From positions 4,960,001 to 5,024,000 of the forward strand of contig NC_089435.1 of NCBI RefSeq assembly GCF_026210795.1: 64,000 nt of DNA, read 5' to 3'. A model generated the notes under the pieces. It did no database searches. It saw only the letters and a program-made list of their open reading frames with translations, and was not told the DNA's origin. Position numbers and translations under genes: made by a program. Position 1 is the stretch's first letter. The number at the start of each line of letters is the position of its first letter. This DNA is from Rhizophagus irregularis. Lineage: Eukaryota; Glomeromycota; Glomeromycetes; Glomerales; Glomeraceae. Shown in pieces: positions 1-10,419 of this stretch.

Positions 1-1782
1 TTTAATATAACTGATCAAAAATTATCTATTATTACTGCAAAAATTGAAATGTTAGAGAAAAATTCTTCAATTTTGGATAAATCCAAACCACCTGAAATTG
101 GTCCGGAACATCTTACTGTACCAGAAGAACCCATCATAGAACGTAATAGTGTTATATTAAGAAAATATAAAAATTTTGATGTCGCTTGTAAGCCAACTAA
201 ATATTCACTTAACGATACTAGTCCGGATTCAAAAAAAGCTGGTGCAACTCTAACAATTTGGAATGAATTAAATGAATGTCCTTATATAATTAAATTTTTT
301 GGAATTTCAAATTTGGATATATACACTGAAAATGTTATGGTTTTAGAATGGGCTGAATTTGGTGATTTAAAAAGTCTTTATGAGAGTAAGAATCTTAATT
401 GGAAACTTAAATTAAGTATGGCGAGAGATATTTTTCGTGGTCTTTGTTTCTTGAATTATATTCGTAAGTTCTGTTTATTTAGTATTAGTTATTTTTTATT
501 AATATTTACGTCGTAAACTAAATTTATATCAACCACAGGTGTTTTACATCATGATGTTAGATGTGAAAATATTTTGGTAAGTTCTTTGATTCATCAGTTA
601 TTAATTAAATATTGACTATATGCTGATTTTATTAATCTGTATAATTTAAAGGTAGCTGAAGGATTTAAATGTAAAATAACCAATTTTACTTTAAGCCGTA
701 AAACAAAATATGTAACTACCAAAGTACATGATGATGAGAGTTCGAAACAAATGATGCGTTGGATGGCTCCTGAGAAACTTAAATCTTATCAAAAATCAAA
801 TCAAAATACGAAAATAGAACCATATACTTATGCGTGTGAAATGTTTAGGTATGTAATCAGGTTGGCTAAAGATAAATTATATAAATAAGAAACAACTTTT
901 TAAATTCTTTTTTTCTTTTATAGTTTTGGAATGCTTCTTTGGGAGCTTTCTTTTAATAGAGTACCATATAAAGACATGGAATATGATGAAATAATTGAAC
1001 ATGTTATGAGTGGAAAACGAGAAACATTAGACTTTGTAAATTGTCCACGTGATATAATTGATGGTTTCACCGAAATTATTACATTGGCATGGCAACATGA
1101 AAATCGCAAGCGTCCGTCAACCCAAAAGGTCTCAAAAATTCTTGAATCATTATATAAATCTTACGAAAATAATTTATTAAATTTAAATGAAGAAACAAAT
1201 TATGAATCTCAAAAATGTTCTTCTACTATCTCTACCACTACCAGTAATAATACTATTGAATTTGTTAATGAGTATGTCCTTGATCTTTTACCATTATCAA
1301 AAGGTATTGAACATCATAATTTAAAAGCTAAGAAAACGAAATCAGAACAAGATTACAAAATTTGTTGGGAATGTTTCAATGCACACGCAAATCTTGGTAA
1401 TAAAACGGCCATGTATTGGAAAGGACTTTATTTATGGAAGGGTTTTGTTGAAGAGAATCAAATTGAAGCAAAAAGATTATTTAAAATTGCAGCTGACTCT
1501 GGAATAGCTGAAGCTCAATTAGAATATGCTTTTGCTTATGATAGTGAGAATCTTGAAAATCCTGATTTACCTTTTAATGAAAAAGAATGTTGGAAATATT
1601 TAAAAATGGCCGCTGAAAATAGTAATCCTACAGCATTATACCACGTAGGTATTACTTATTATAATGGAAATGTGGGAGTGCAACAAGATAAAGAAAGAGG
1701 TATTGAATATCTTAAACTTTCCGCTTTACAAGTTAATCCTAAAGCAATTGAAACATTAAATAAATACGGAGTTAATCTTTAA
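1..1782 (+). CDS. Protein-kinase-like protein with Sel1 repeats (5' partial, 4 exons)
   Basis: The exons I infer are 1..463 (open to the left edge), 539..576, 652..848 and 924..1782. Every junction is GT-AG and the joined length is a multiple of three, giving 518 residues from the edge. Residues are counted from the edge. A VACK lysine lies at about 64, the catalytic loop reads HHDVRCEN (D160, N165), MAPEKL follows, then FGMLLWEL. The DFG position reads NFT (178-180), so the usual magnesium-binding Asp is replaced by Asn, and no glycine-rich loop is visible. After a linker come about three Sel1-like repeats, for example AEAQLEYAFAYDS, ending near the C-terminus. Kinase plus Sel1 is a common expanded architecture in Rhizophagus (family knowledge). 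The protein may be a pseudokinase or a weak kinase; the partner role of the Sel1 part is inferred. The frame is open upstream of the first Met, so the true start is probably outside the window. Confidence 0.85.
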
Positions 1783-1834
1783 TAGATTCGTTATTGATTT
1801 AAATTTCTTTTATTAAACTATATTAAGTTAATGT

Positions 1835-1853
1835 GCGGTGACGAAGTCACCGC
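1835..1853. repeat. Short perfect GC-rich hairpin after the kinase gene
   Basis: GCGGTGAC and GTCACCGC are perfect inverted arms around a GAA loop, 52 bases after the kinase stop codon. This is one of the few GC-rich stretches in an AT-rich 3' flank. It could fold in the 3' UTR; a function is not shown. Confidence 0.6.
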
Positions 1854-3049
1854 CGTATAACATTAATTCTGTTACTTTCATTGACTAAACATATAAGTTT
1901 AAATTTATAACTTAGATAGGCTAAAGATAATAAAAATGATACTTTATTGGTCATATGAAATTTATTGTTATTAATGCATTTAAGAAAGAAAATTTTTAAA
2001 TACTAAATTCTTATTCGCAAATTTGATTATAAGCAAGTCTGTGATTAATATGAACAATCATAAACTACAATATAGTAGTTACAAAGTATTTTTTTTTTTA
2101 TGATTGGTACAAAAATAATAAATTTTTTTAATGCCAATATAAACCCAATTTATTTCACATCATACTGTGTTTTCAGATTTTTCACGTGATGATCTAATAA
2201 AATTATTGTTACGACGCGTGAGAAATATTGATGGCCAATAAAATTAACAAATTTAATAACTATGTTTTCTGTGATTCAATTAATTATTTTAATCTGAGAT
2301 GACTATACATAGTTATAACCATTTAAATATACATAATACTAATTAAAGCATAAATTATTTGAAATGTATAGTTTATTCAATAAAACTCAAACTAACACTT
2401 GTTTAGCTTTATATAATTAAATAAAAGTAATATGTTTGTTCGAAAGTATAACTTTTAAGACAACTTTTGCATAAAAAGAAATCGAAGGAAATCTGTAAAA
2501 CTTCATAACTTGAAAACCAACTCTTACCCGGTAAATATCATACTTATAACCTTGCAAGTGTATAGTTTGTCATAAAAAGTTTATAAAATCATGGGAAATT
2601 TGCGAGAAATAAACTTAACAAGAAACTTTTATTAGAGGAAATCGGGGAAATCAAAATAGATTTAAATAACCAATTTTTTTTATAGTTCATTGTATTGCTA
2701 TTACTTATCAAATACATAGTACTAATGCTCTTTATTGCAAAGCTATGATTTATCTGGAAACTTAAGTGCATAACTCCAGGGATAGGCTGAATTTGTGCCT
2801 AACAATGGGATTTCTATAATCCTACAAATGTTTCTGATCGTAACGGTTTTTTACATAGAAAGCTACGTCTATTGATTCTACACTAGATTTTATCTACACC
2901 CACGCACATAAAGTATTGAGTTCCGCAATAGAACTTCACCAAGATGAATCTTTAGCATAAATTCCGAAGATTAGCCCTCTAGTACCTGTTCTTCCGAGGA
3001 AGGTACTAAGTTGCATTAAATGATTTTTTTTAATTTTTTTAATTACTGC
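1854..3049. other. Gene-poor spacer
   Basis: AT-rich sequence with stops in all frames. The part at about 2760-3010 is somewhat richer in GC and includes an imperfect inverted repeat around 2985-3010 (AGTACC...GGTACT), but no coding pattern could be recognised. Confidence 0.5.
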
Positions 3050-3700
3050 TTGTTACTTTATTTTTGTAGGTGGATTTTCTTGGATACACATTTCGAAGGT
3101 AAATAGTTTCAAATTTTATTTTTTTCTTTTATCTTTTTGCGAAATGTAATCGACGTTTCTTTATACTGTTTTTTTGTAGGTGAATGGCTTCTTGGGCAAT
3201 ATTTCGGAAGTATGAAAAAGTTAACTTTTTTTTATTCGTTTGTATATCTTAGCTTCGAGGGTATTTTTTTTATATTTTGTCTTGCGGACGAAAATTCGTA
3301 AGTTCGTTCGAAACTACTATTTCGTTTTTTTTTTAAAAAAAAAATAACCGTTTTATTAACGTTTCGTTACTTTTTTAGGTTCCGAAATTTTGAAGTCTAC
3401 GAAAGCGACTTCTTTTTTAAAGGTTTATTTCATAATTTTATTTTTTACTAGTTAAATGAAGTCTGATACAAAACTCTTACTATTAATCGAAGCCTTGAAT
3501 ATTTTGTAGGTAAAGCATTTAATAATGTTGTTATTTGATTTTCTGTTCTATACTTTTTTTTATATTCCAGGTTTCAAGTCTCGGATAAAATTTCGGAAGT
3601 TTCGAAATGGGGGATTTTTTTTTTGACTTTATTTAACTAAACGTTAATAATGTTTCTCGTTTTTAGGTTTCTCTCTTGGATTTGAACGCCCGATTTTGTT
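3050..3700 (+). repeat. Degenerate array of poly-T/TAG-GT units (micro-exon-like)
   Basis: At least six units consist of a T-rich tract, an acceptor-like TAG or CAG, then GT and a short GC-richer segment with TTTCGGAAG or TTTCGAAG. Acceptors end at about 3069, 3179, 3378, 3509, 3570 and 3666. The second and first segments could read EWLLGQYF and WIFLDTHF. Spacing is irregular (61-199 bp). It precedes a decayed kinase and may be its former short exons or a diverged satellite. Confidence 0.4.
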
Positions 3701-4018
3701 CAAAAAGTGTTGAAAAATAATACTTTTCATATGAAGTAATTCCAAGCATTTCTTTTATTGTATTATCGACATTTTGTTACTGACTTACCAGTCGTAAAAT
3801 TTAAAGAGAGCTGGAAACAGAACCACGATAATATTTTATATCAAAATATTTTTTTTTTTTGGGCAAATCACATATATCCTATGTAATAGTTTATTTTCTT
3901 TACTCCAATACAAACGCCAATATGCATCATATAAAACAAACTGTCTACAACTCGAAGAGTATTACGCCAATAGGCTAAAGGTATTATTAGAAAACAACGT
4001 AATTTAAAATTATTATAG

Positions 4019-4410
4019 GACCTTATTTATTGGCTCTGGAGGATCCGCTTCTGTTTTTATCGCAAATTGGAAGAATACGAAGAATACGCCAACAAAATAT
4101 GTAATTAAAAGATATGTCGATAAAAAGAGGTGCGTCTCCGTCTCTCCGATTACATTTTTTATCTTAATTATTATTTATAAAATATTTTCTTTCCAGGTTT
4201 ATTTAACGAAATATGGCTAATTTTCATGAAAATATCTTTAAGCATTTGACATGTTTAATATTCTTTAGATGATGAGAATTATTCGCTTGTTTTAAAGGAC
4301 GATACCATAACTTTGAAATGTGAAAACTAATTAAAATTCGTTAGAGATTGCAAGTGCGATTTTATGGTTACATGACGTAAAGGAATCATATACGTGAATC
4401 TTGTATTTTG
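4019..4410 (+). pseudogene. Decayed protein kinase N-lobe
   Basis: After an acceptor at 4018 the sequence reads FIGSGGSASVFIANW then YVIKRYVDKK, a clear glycine-rich loop and the kinase lysine, up to a donor-like GTGCGT at 4131. A second exon starts at 4199 with VYLTK and then, in a shifted frame, MANFHENIFK. Further shifts give DENYSLVLKDD and EIASAILWLHDVK. These are consecutive kinase subdomains spread over several frames, so the copy is broken. The Rhizophagus kinase family uses these phrases (recalled). No catalytic loop survives; the sequence after the last match has stops. This copy belongs to a different subfamily from the kinase at the left edge. Confidence 0.75.
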
Positions 4411-5350
4411 TATTTTGTATTTACTATATTGCGTAATTAACATTCTTTTTTTTAGCTACCCTAGTGTTTCGGTTTTCGCCTAAATGATTTACAAAAAAAA
4501 GTTTCGGAAAATTTCGGATAGTTTCGGCCGAAACTTGGGCGAAACGTTTCGAATTTTGAAAAATGGAAATAATTGAAATAATTGCAACAATAAACTAATA
4601 TCACAAGATTAATTACAATATTTTCGGATAAAATAATCGAATCATTCTGCAAAATAAATAAACGAGAAGAATTTATAATGCAACTAATAACTAAGTTTTT
4701 CAGGTATACAAAGATATCGGATAAAATCAAATAAAATCTTAAGAAAGGAAGCAACATTATAATTTATTAGCGGATTAACTAATAATAGAAATAAACAATA
4801 AAATATGTATATAATATATATATACAAACTACATACCTGATACTATATTTAATATAAATTGACCTTGTTTGATTTGATTTATATGAATTAATTTGTTTCT
4901 TATTTTAGTCAAGAATTCAAGCATAAAGCTTACATATTACAAATTTCATATTTTTCATATATTTAAAAATTTGCTGAATAAAATTTAGAATCTTAATCCT
5001 TTCTCCTTATTTTTAAATTATGCTTCATATATTTTAGATACAGAGAGCAAAAAAAAAAACTGTATATTATTGGCTAAGTCGTGTGAATTAATCGCACCTT
5101 TTTTCTTTGTTTTACAATGCAAGATAAAAGTTTTTTCATTATTATGAGAAAATTTTTATGATGACAAAAACTTTTTCCTTATTAATTCAAAATTTTTTTT
5201 TTAAGTGCTTGTTTGTTGTACTACGTTTTTCCAGGAAAATCAAATTCAATATTGTTTGTACAAAAATAGGTAGATGTGGCATACTGTATATGAAACAACA
5301 TGAAACAAATTTAATTAACATTACTTTGTTTTTAGATAATAATTAAATTA
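4411..5350. other. Upstream part of the duplicated membrane-protein locus
   Basis: No gene seen. A GTTTCGG/CCGAAAC-rich patch lies at 4500-4560. From about 4565 the sequence is the left member of a segmental duplication, matched again from about 7385. Short open stretches here, including one at 5158-5346, recur in diverged form near 7880-8050 without an open frame and are therefore treated as non-coding. Confidence 0.55.
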
Positions 5351-5590
5351 TAAAGTATAAATAACCTTTTAAATAAATCTTTTTAACATAATTTCAACTA
5401 AAATAATTTATTTTGTAAAGTATAAATAATCTTTAAATAAATCTTTTTATATAATTTCAACTAAAATAATTTATTTTGTAAAGCATAAATAATCTTTAAA
5501 TAAATCTTTTTCACATAATTTCGAAGTAGCTTATTTACAAAATATAAATAATCTTTAAATAAATCTTTTTTACATAATTTCCATTAAATT
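5351..5590 (+). promoter_or_regulatory. Four tandem TATA-like repeats directly before the start codon
   Basis: A unit of about 59-65 bp containing AAGTATAAATAATC, TAAATAAATC and ACATAATTTC begins at about 5351, 5416, 5479 and 5538. The last copy ends at the ATG of the next gene. Each unit offers a TATAAATA box, so transcription could start at several places. The regulatory role is inferred from position and motif; the repeat itself is plain in the sequence. Confidence 0.65.
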
Positions 5591-6595
5591 ATGAAGAAAC
5601 TTCCTATTTTAATTGTTATAATAACCTTAATAATTTTACTTCAATTTGTATATGAAGTAAATACTCAAGAAGGTGTTCCACCAGCGGAAGATCCTTCAGG
5701 AGATCCATCTCAATTTCCTGCACCAGCAATACCTCCACCAACAAAAATAAATACATTAGTCACAGCAATACCACCAATTTCAACTCAATTTCCTGCACCA
5801 GCAATACCTCCACCAACAAAAATAAATACATTAGTCACAGCAATACCACCAATTTCAACTGGAAAATTATTACCATCAGCAAGACCATCAGTATCACGAA
5901 CATTACCAATAAATCCTTCAGAAGGTCTTATTTCAACTGGAAAATTATCACCATCAGCAAGACCATCAGTATCACGAACATTACCAATAAATCCTTCAGA
6001 AGGTCTTATTTCGACTGGAAAATCACCATCAGCAGGACCATCAGGATCACGAACATCACCAGTAAATTCATCAAATCCTTCAGAAGATGTTAACTTTACA
6101 ACTTTTATAATAGCTGCTTCAATTATTGGAGGGACAGTTAGTAATTTGATTTTAATTTTCATAGTTGGTTTATGCTACTTTTTATTGAGAATGTATAAAG
6201 ATAAAAAAGAAAATTCTAAAGCAATTGCGACCCCTGGACTGAATAATAACGAAAATGAATTATATGATGAACCGATCCCTACAGAATTAATAATTTCGAA
6301 TCATGGACAAGAATTTATACCAAATTCACCAAATTATAATAATAATCAACAAGGGATAACACGTGAATTAGGAAACAACTTAACAAACAATGAAATTATT
6401 CAAAATATCAGACAAGGAAATTTATCATCATTTAATATAGATGAAGATATTATAGATCAAATGAAACAAGATATTCTACAAGATATCAAACAAGAATTAA
6501 AACAAAATATAAAATCAAAAATAATGACATCATTTGTTAGAGATAATGATGTTGAAGATGATAGTAGTAGTAGCAGTAGTAAAAATCATACTTAA
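5591..6595 (+). CDS. Single-pass membrane protein with Pro/Ser/Thr-rich repeat ectodomain
   Basis: A 334-residue intronless ORF. Residues 1-25 form a signal peptide with a long hydrophobic core ending VNTQ. A low-complexity ectodomain follows: two exact 25-residue repeats (41-90; phrase AIPPPTKINTL) and about 2.7 copies of a 26-residue repeat (91-166; phrase PSARPSVSRTLP). One transmembrane helix lies at about 173-201 (IIGGTVSNLILIFIVG), then RMYKDKK as a positive stop-transfer signal. The cytosolic tail has NIRQGNLSSF, an amphipathic Lys/Gln-rich helix (about 288-317) and an acidic poly-Ser end. This predicts type I topology with a potentially O-glycosylated outer part. No known domain recognised. 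Paralog of the gene at 8236. The start is supported by conserved signal sequences in both copies. Confidence 0.85.
   Translation: MKKLPILIVIITLIILLQFVYEVNTQEGVPPAEDPSGDPSQFPAPAIPPPTKINTLVTAIPPISTQFPAPAIPPPTKINTLVTAIPPISTGKLLPSARPSVSRTLPINPSEGLISTGKLSPSARPSVSRTLPINPSEGLISTGKSPSAGPSGSRTSPVNSSNPSEDVNFTTFIIAASIIGGTVSNLILIFIVGLCYFLLRMYKDKKENSKAIATPGLNNNENELYDEPIPTELIISNHGQEFIPNSPNYNNNQQGITRELGNNLTNNEIIQNIRQGNLSSFNIDEDIIDQMKQDILQDIKQELKQNIKSKIMTSFVRDNDVEDDSSSSSSKNHT
5711..6088 (+). repeat. In-frame 75-bp and 78-bp coding minisatellites
   Basis: Two identical 75-bp units run 5711-5785 and 5786-5860. Two 78-bp units (5861-5938, 5939-6016) and a diverged partial third follow. Near-identity of units implies recent expansion. 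Unit lengths are multiples of three, so the opposite strand also stays open, which explains antisense ORFs here. The paralog at 8236 carries only one short version, so repeat number differs between copies. Confidence 0.85.
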
Positions 6596-8070
6596 TTGGG
6601 AATCCGTATAAGAACTGGTAAATTATTATAGTAAAAGTGGTGCAAATACTATGAATTTATTAATAAATTTAATAAATGGAATCCAAAGTGCATAGTAAAT
6701 TTATGAAATGAAATTTTTAATATTATATTATTATAACAGTACTTCAATTAGAAGGAATTTTGGATTCTAAAACTGCAAAAATTATTATAATTAATAAAAC
6801 TGTCCGGTTCTTATATAGATGACTAATAGAACATTAATTAAAGTTAATTGAAGAATTTTTTTCGCGGATGACAAACTAACGACTTATTTAATTCTGGCCG
6901 GAATTATAAATTTGGCCGAAATTAAAATTTACTGTACGTATTAGCATCAAATATATATGATTGTGAAATTTTTGCCAAACTGACAAAAACTTTCTTTTAA
7001 ATGAAACATTTTCAAAATAGCGCTATAGATAATGAAAGTGAAGCCAATTCTTGAAAGTGAAGATAATTCCAAAAGAATAACACCAATAACAATTCAAATC
7101 CAGGGATAACGAATAATAAATTTACCGATTTTACTGACTCAGTGATTTCAAATAAAGTAACAAGGAATAAATTCATCAAATCATAATAACCAACAAGAAA
7201 CAACACACGAGTTAAGAAATAATTCAATAGAAAATGAAATTAATTATTCAAAAAAAAAGTTATACCGAAAGAGTACAATAATTACTATATATTAATATGT
7301 AATGTTTAACACCTATGTAAAATATATATATATATTAATGAAGTCATTACCAACGATTATTTAATATAATTCACAAATGGAAATAAAAAAACTACGTAAA
7401 AATTTGATTACAACAATAAACTTATCATAGGACTAATTACAATAATTTTGGATAAAATAATCGATTATTCCGCAAAATAAATAAATGAGAAGGATTTATA
7501 ATGCAACTGGTTTTTTAGGTATACAGGATATTAGATAAAAACAAATAAAATCTTAAAAGGCAAGTAACATTATATTTATTAGCGAATTAATAAATAATAG
7601 CAAAAATATGTATATACAGTAAATATATATATATATTAAAATCGCAAACTACCCACTATATTTAATATAAATTGTCCTTGTTTGGTTTAATTTTATATGA
7701 ATTAATTTGTTTCTTATTTTATTAACCTCCCTCCTTATTTTTAAACATATATTAGCCAAAGCCAAAAAACGGGTTATTTGATCGTATATAATTGGCTAAG
7801 TCATGTGAATTAATCACACCTTTTTTTCTTCTGTTTTACAATGCAAGATAAAAGTTTTCTCATTGTTATGAAAAAATTTTATGACAAAAAACTTTTTCTT
7901 TATTAATTCAAAAATTTTTTTAAGTGCTTGTTTGTTTGTACTACTATGTTTTTTTTAGGAAAATCCAATTCAATATTGTTTGCACAAAAGTAGGTAGATG
8001 TAACATATATGAACAACATGAAACAAATTTAATTAGCATTACTTCTTTTTTTAGATAAATAATTAAATTA
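6596..8070. other. Spacer and 5' region between the two membrane-protein paralogs
   Basis: No intact gene. It holds a family fragment at 7017-7250, a TA-rich run near 7325-7340, and from 7385 the upstream region homologous to 4565-5350. A GGCCGGAATT/GGCCGAAATT pair at about 6895-6930 resembles a dispersed motif also seen near 40890. Confidence 0.55.
7017..7250 (+). pseudogene. Fragment of the single-pass membrane protein family
   Basis: CGCTATAGATAATG...AAGCCAATTCTTGAA at 7018-7055 matches the last codons of the gene at 8236. Next comes CCAGGGATAACGAATAAT, matching its middle (PGITNN), then CAACAAGAAACAACACACGAG, matching the QQGITRE region. The pieces are out of order and not in one frame. 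It is a scrambled remnant of the family lying between the two intact copies. Confidence 0.65.
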
Positions 8071-8235
8071 TAAAGTATAAATAATCTTTAAATAAATCTT
8101 TTTTACATAGTTTCAAAGTAATTTATTTTATAAAGTATAAATAATCTTTTTTTTTTTACATAATTTCGAAGTAGCTTATTTTATAAAGTATAAATAATTT
8201 TAAAATAAATATTTTATATATAATTTCCATTAATT
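8071..8235 (+). promoter_or_regulatory. Three tandem TATA-like repeats before the second paralog
   Basis: TAAAGTATAAATAAT occurs at about 8071, 8131 and 8184, with the same following TAAATAAAT and ACATAATTTC segments as the array before the first paralog. There are three units here against four there. The array runs to the start codon at 8236, so array length differs between duplicates. Confidence 0.65.
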
Positions 8236-9060
8236 ATGAAGCTTCTTATTTTAATTGTTATAACCCTTATCATTTTACTTCAATTTGTATATGAAGTAAA
8301 TACTCAAGCACCTAAAGATGCTCCACTTCCTCCGCAACCACCGCCAGAAGATGCTTCATCAATAGGAGTTTTAGCTGAATCTCCTACACCAGCAATACCA
8401 CCATTAACAAAAATAAATACTTTATCCACATTAACACCAATTTCGACTGGAAAATTATTACCATCATCAGGATCACGAACATCATCAGTAAATTCATCAA
8501 ATCCTTCAGAAAGTGGTAACTCTATAGCTGCTTCAATTATTGGAGGGACAGTTAGTAATTTAATTTTAATTTTCATAGTTGGTTTATACTACTTTTTAGT
8601 GAGAATGTATAAAGATAAAAAAGAAAATTCTAAAGCAATTGCAACCCCTGGACTGAATAATAACGAAAATATTATTTCAAATCCTGGAATAACGAATAAT
8701 GGATTATATAATAATGAACCAATCCCTACAGAATTAATAATTTCGAATTATGGACAAGAATTTGTATCAAATTCACCAAATTATAATAATAATCAACGAG
8801 GGATAACACGTGAATTAGGAAACAACTCAACAAATAATGAAATTATTCAAAATATCAGACAAGGAAAATTATCATCATTTAATATAGATGAAGTTATTAT
8901 AGATCAAATTAAACAAGATATTCTACAAGATATTAAACAAGAATTAAAACAAAATATAAAATCAGAAGTAATGACATCATTTGTTAGAGATAATAATGTC
9001 GAAGATGATAGTAGTAGTAGCGCTATAGATTCTAATCATGGAAATAAAGCCAATTCTTGA
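8236..9060 (+). CDS. Single-pass membrane protein, paralog of the gene at 5591
   Basis: 274-residue intronless ORF. Signal peptide 1-24 (core ILIVITLIILLQFVY). A short Pro/Ser-rich ectodomain carries a single unit of the repeats expanded in its neighbour. The transmembrane helix at about 98-123 contains IIGGTVSNLILIFIVG, followed by RMYKDKKENSK. The tail includes an extra NPGITNN insert, NIRQGKLSSF, a Lys/Gln-rich amphipathic helix and an acidic DSSSS end. Compared with the first copy it lacks the ectodomain minisatellites. The two tails are almost identical in phrase order, which suggests constraint on the cytosolic part and free variation outside. Function unknown; a cell-surface sensor or wall anchor would be a guess. 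Confidence 0.85.
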   Translation: MKLLILIVITLIILLQFVYEVNTQAPKDAPLPPQPPPEDASSIGVLAESPTPAIPPLTKINTLSTLTPISTGKLLPSSGSRTSSVNSSNPSESGNSIAASIIGGTVSNLILIFIVGLYYFLVRMYKDKKENSKAIATPGLNNNENIISNPGITNNGLYNNEPIPTELIISNYGQEFVSNSPNYNNNQRGITRELGNNSTNNEIIQNIRQGKLSSFNIDEVIIDQIKQDILQDIKQELKQNIKSEVMTSFVRDNNVEDDSSSSAIDSNHGNKANS

Positions 9061-10419
9061 ATGTGAAGATAATTCTAGTTTAATGTATGAAATACAAGTG
9101 TTATAGTTACTTATACAAGAATTAAAGAAAAATCTGTAGACGTTTGTTAAACTTCAGCTATAATTTATACGATTTTTAATAAAATATCACACACAAATGA
9201 CTTACTAAATAGACCTTTTACGTTTATTGATTTTATATTACAAATTTCGCTTATTGAAAAAAATTTTGGAACCTGAAAACATGATTTTTCTGTTTTTATA
9301 TTCTTTATTTCACTTTTATTTCTTTTTGACATGATTAGAAAACGAACGTATTATGCTTCATATGTATTTACAGTATATACGGGAAGATTTATCTCAATTT
9401 TTTGATTGAATACATTAATTTTACAGTATGACAGAAAATAAAAGTTTAACAAAATTTTATATTTTCATATATATAATTATTTTTCATTTAATTGTACAAT
9501 AGGAACTTTTTTATGCTTAAACTGATTATAAGCACGTAATACTTCCAATTTTTGTAAAGTTGTATTGACATATATATCAATATTTATTTAACAATAAATA
9601 TATATTAATACTTCGATCCCTTGCTGATTACGCGTCATGCCCCCTGCAGATCGTATATAGATTTTTTAACAATACTATATAAATAAAAATACAATATTTA
9701 AATTTTTAACAATACTCTATAGTCTATAAATAAAATGTCATAATTGAATTAACAATACTATATTGTACTTTAATTGGAAAATAATATGATTTTATTATAT
9801 TTTAGCACCATTTTTTAAGACACATGATAATTATAATTAGAAATAATGTGACTTTATTATATTATAACTAGCCAGTATTTTTTTTGTTCCAGTACCCACC
9901 AGAGAATACGGGACTGACGGGAGCAAATGTGGGAGTATTAATTAATAGCGTCATGGGATCAATGATCGGGGGTCGGAGCATATTATTTTTTTATAATTCA
10001 ATTTTAATAATAAAATTAAAGTTCGTAAATGTGCGAAATGTTAGGAAGCTTATTTTTAATCGTGATTATCATAAATGGTGTAAATTATTATTAGATTAAT
10101 GAAGGAAAATAAATCTTTTCACTCGATGTATTGTTTTAAATTTTATTTACTTTTTATTAAAAAATTACATTAAACTAATAAAATCAATATGAAAAATTTT
10201 AACAAATGATTAATATTTTAATAGATTTAATAATTAAAATTAATGAAATAAAAAAATACAATTAAAAAAAAAATTAAATAATGTATTAATTGAAAATCAA
10301 AAATATACTAAATAGGTGTGTATACGTTAAAATCAGAACATTCAAGAAAAAAGGTGAGCACCGGCATCTGATAGGTTAGCGTACCCATAATCAAAGCAGT
10401 AGTAGATCGCATGCTTTGA
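9061..10419. other. Gene-poor spacer with one exon-like patch
   Basis: AT-rich. An acceptor-like TTTTGTTCCAG ends at about 9892, followed by a GC-richer patch to about 9990 reading YPPENTGLTGANVG then VLINSVMGSMIGG. No family was recognised and no partner exon found, so it may be a stray exon of a decayed gene. The rest, including 10100-10400, shows nothing. Confidence 0.35.

Larger units (their letters stand above)
4565..9060. repeat. Tandem segmental duplication of a membrane-protein locus
   Basis: The segments 4565-6595 and 7385-9060 align in order by eye. Both hold GCAACAATAAAC-like and GGATAAAATAATCGA sequence, TTTATAATGCAACT, a TTTTACAATGCAAGATAAA block, TATA-like repeats and a homologous ORF. 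The starts of the two ORFs are 2645 bp apart. The spacer 6596-7384 contains a further decayed fragment of the same family, so more than one duplication event occurred. Confidence 0.8.

Noticed and set aside
918-1109. Minus-strand ORF over the kinase
   Set aside because: Lies entirely antisense to the well-supported last kinase exon.
5158-5346. 62-codon ORF upstream of the first membrane-protein gene
   Set aside because: The duplicated counterpart near 7880-8050 is not open, so the frame is not conserved.
5785-6162. Antisense ORF within the first membrane-protein gene, with a similar one at 8304-8576 in the paralog
   Set aside because: Both arise because the sense gene is conserved and its repeats are multiples of three; translations are shadows without features of their own.
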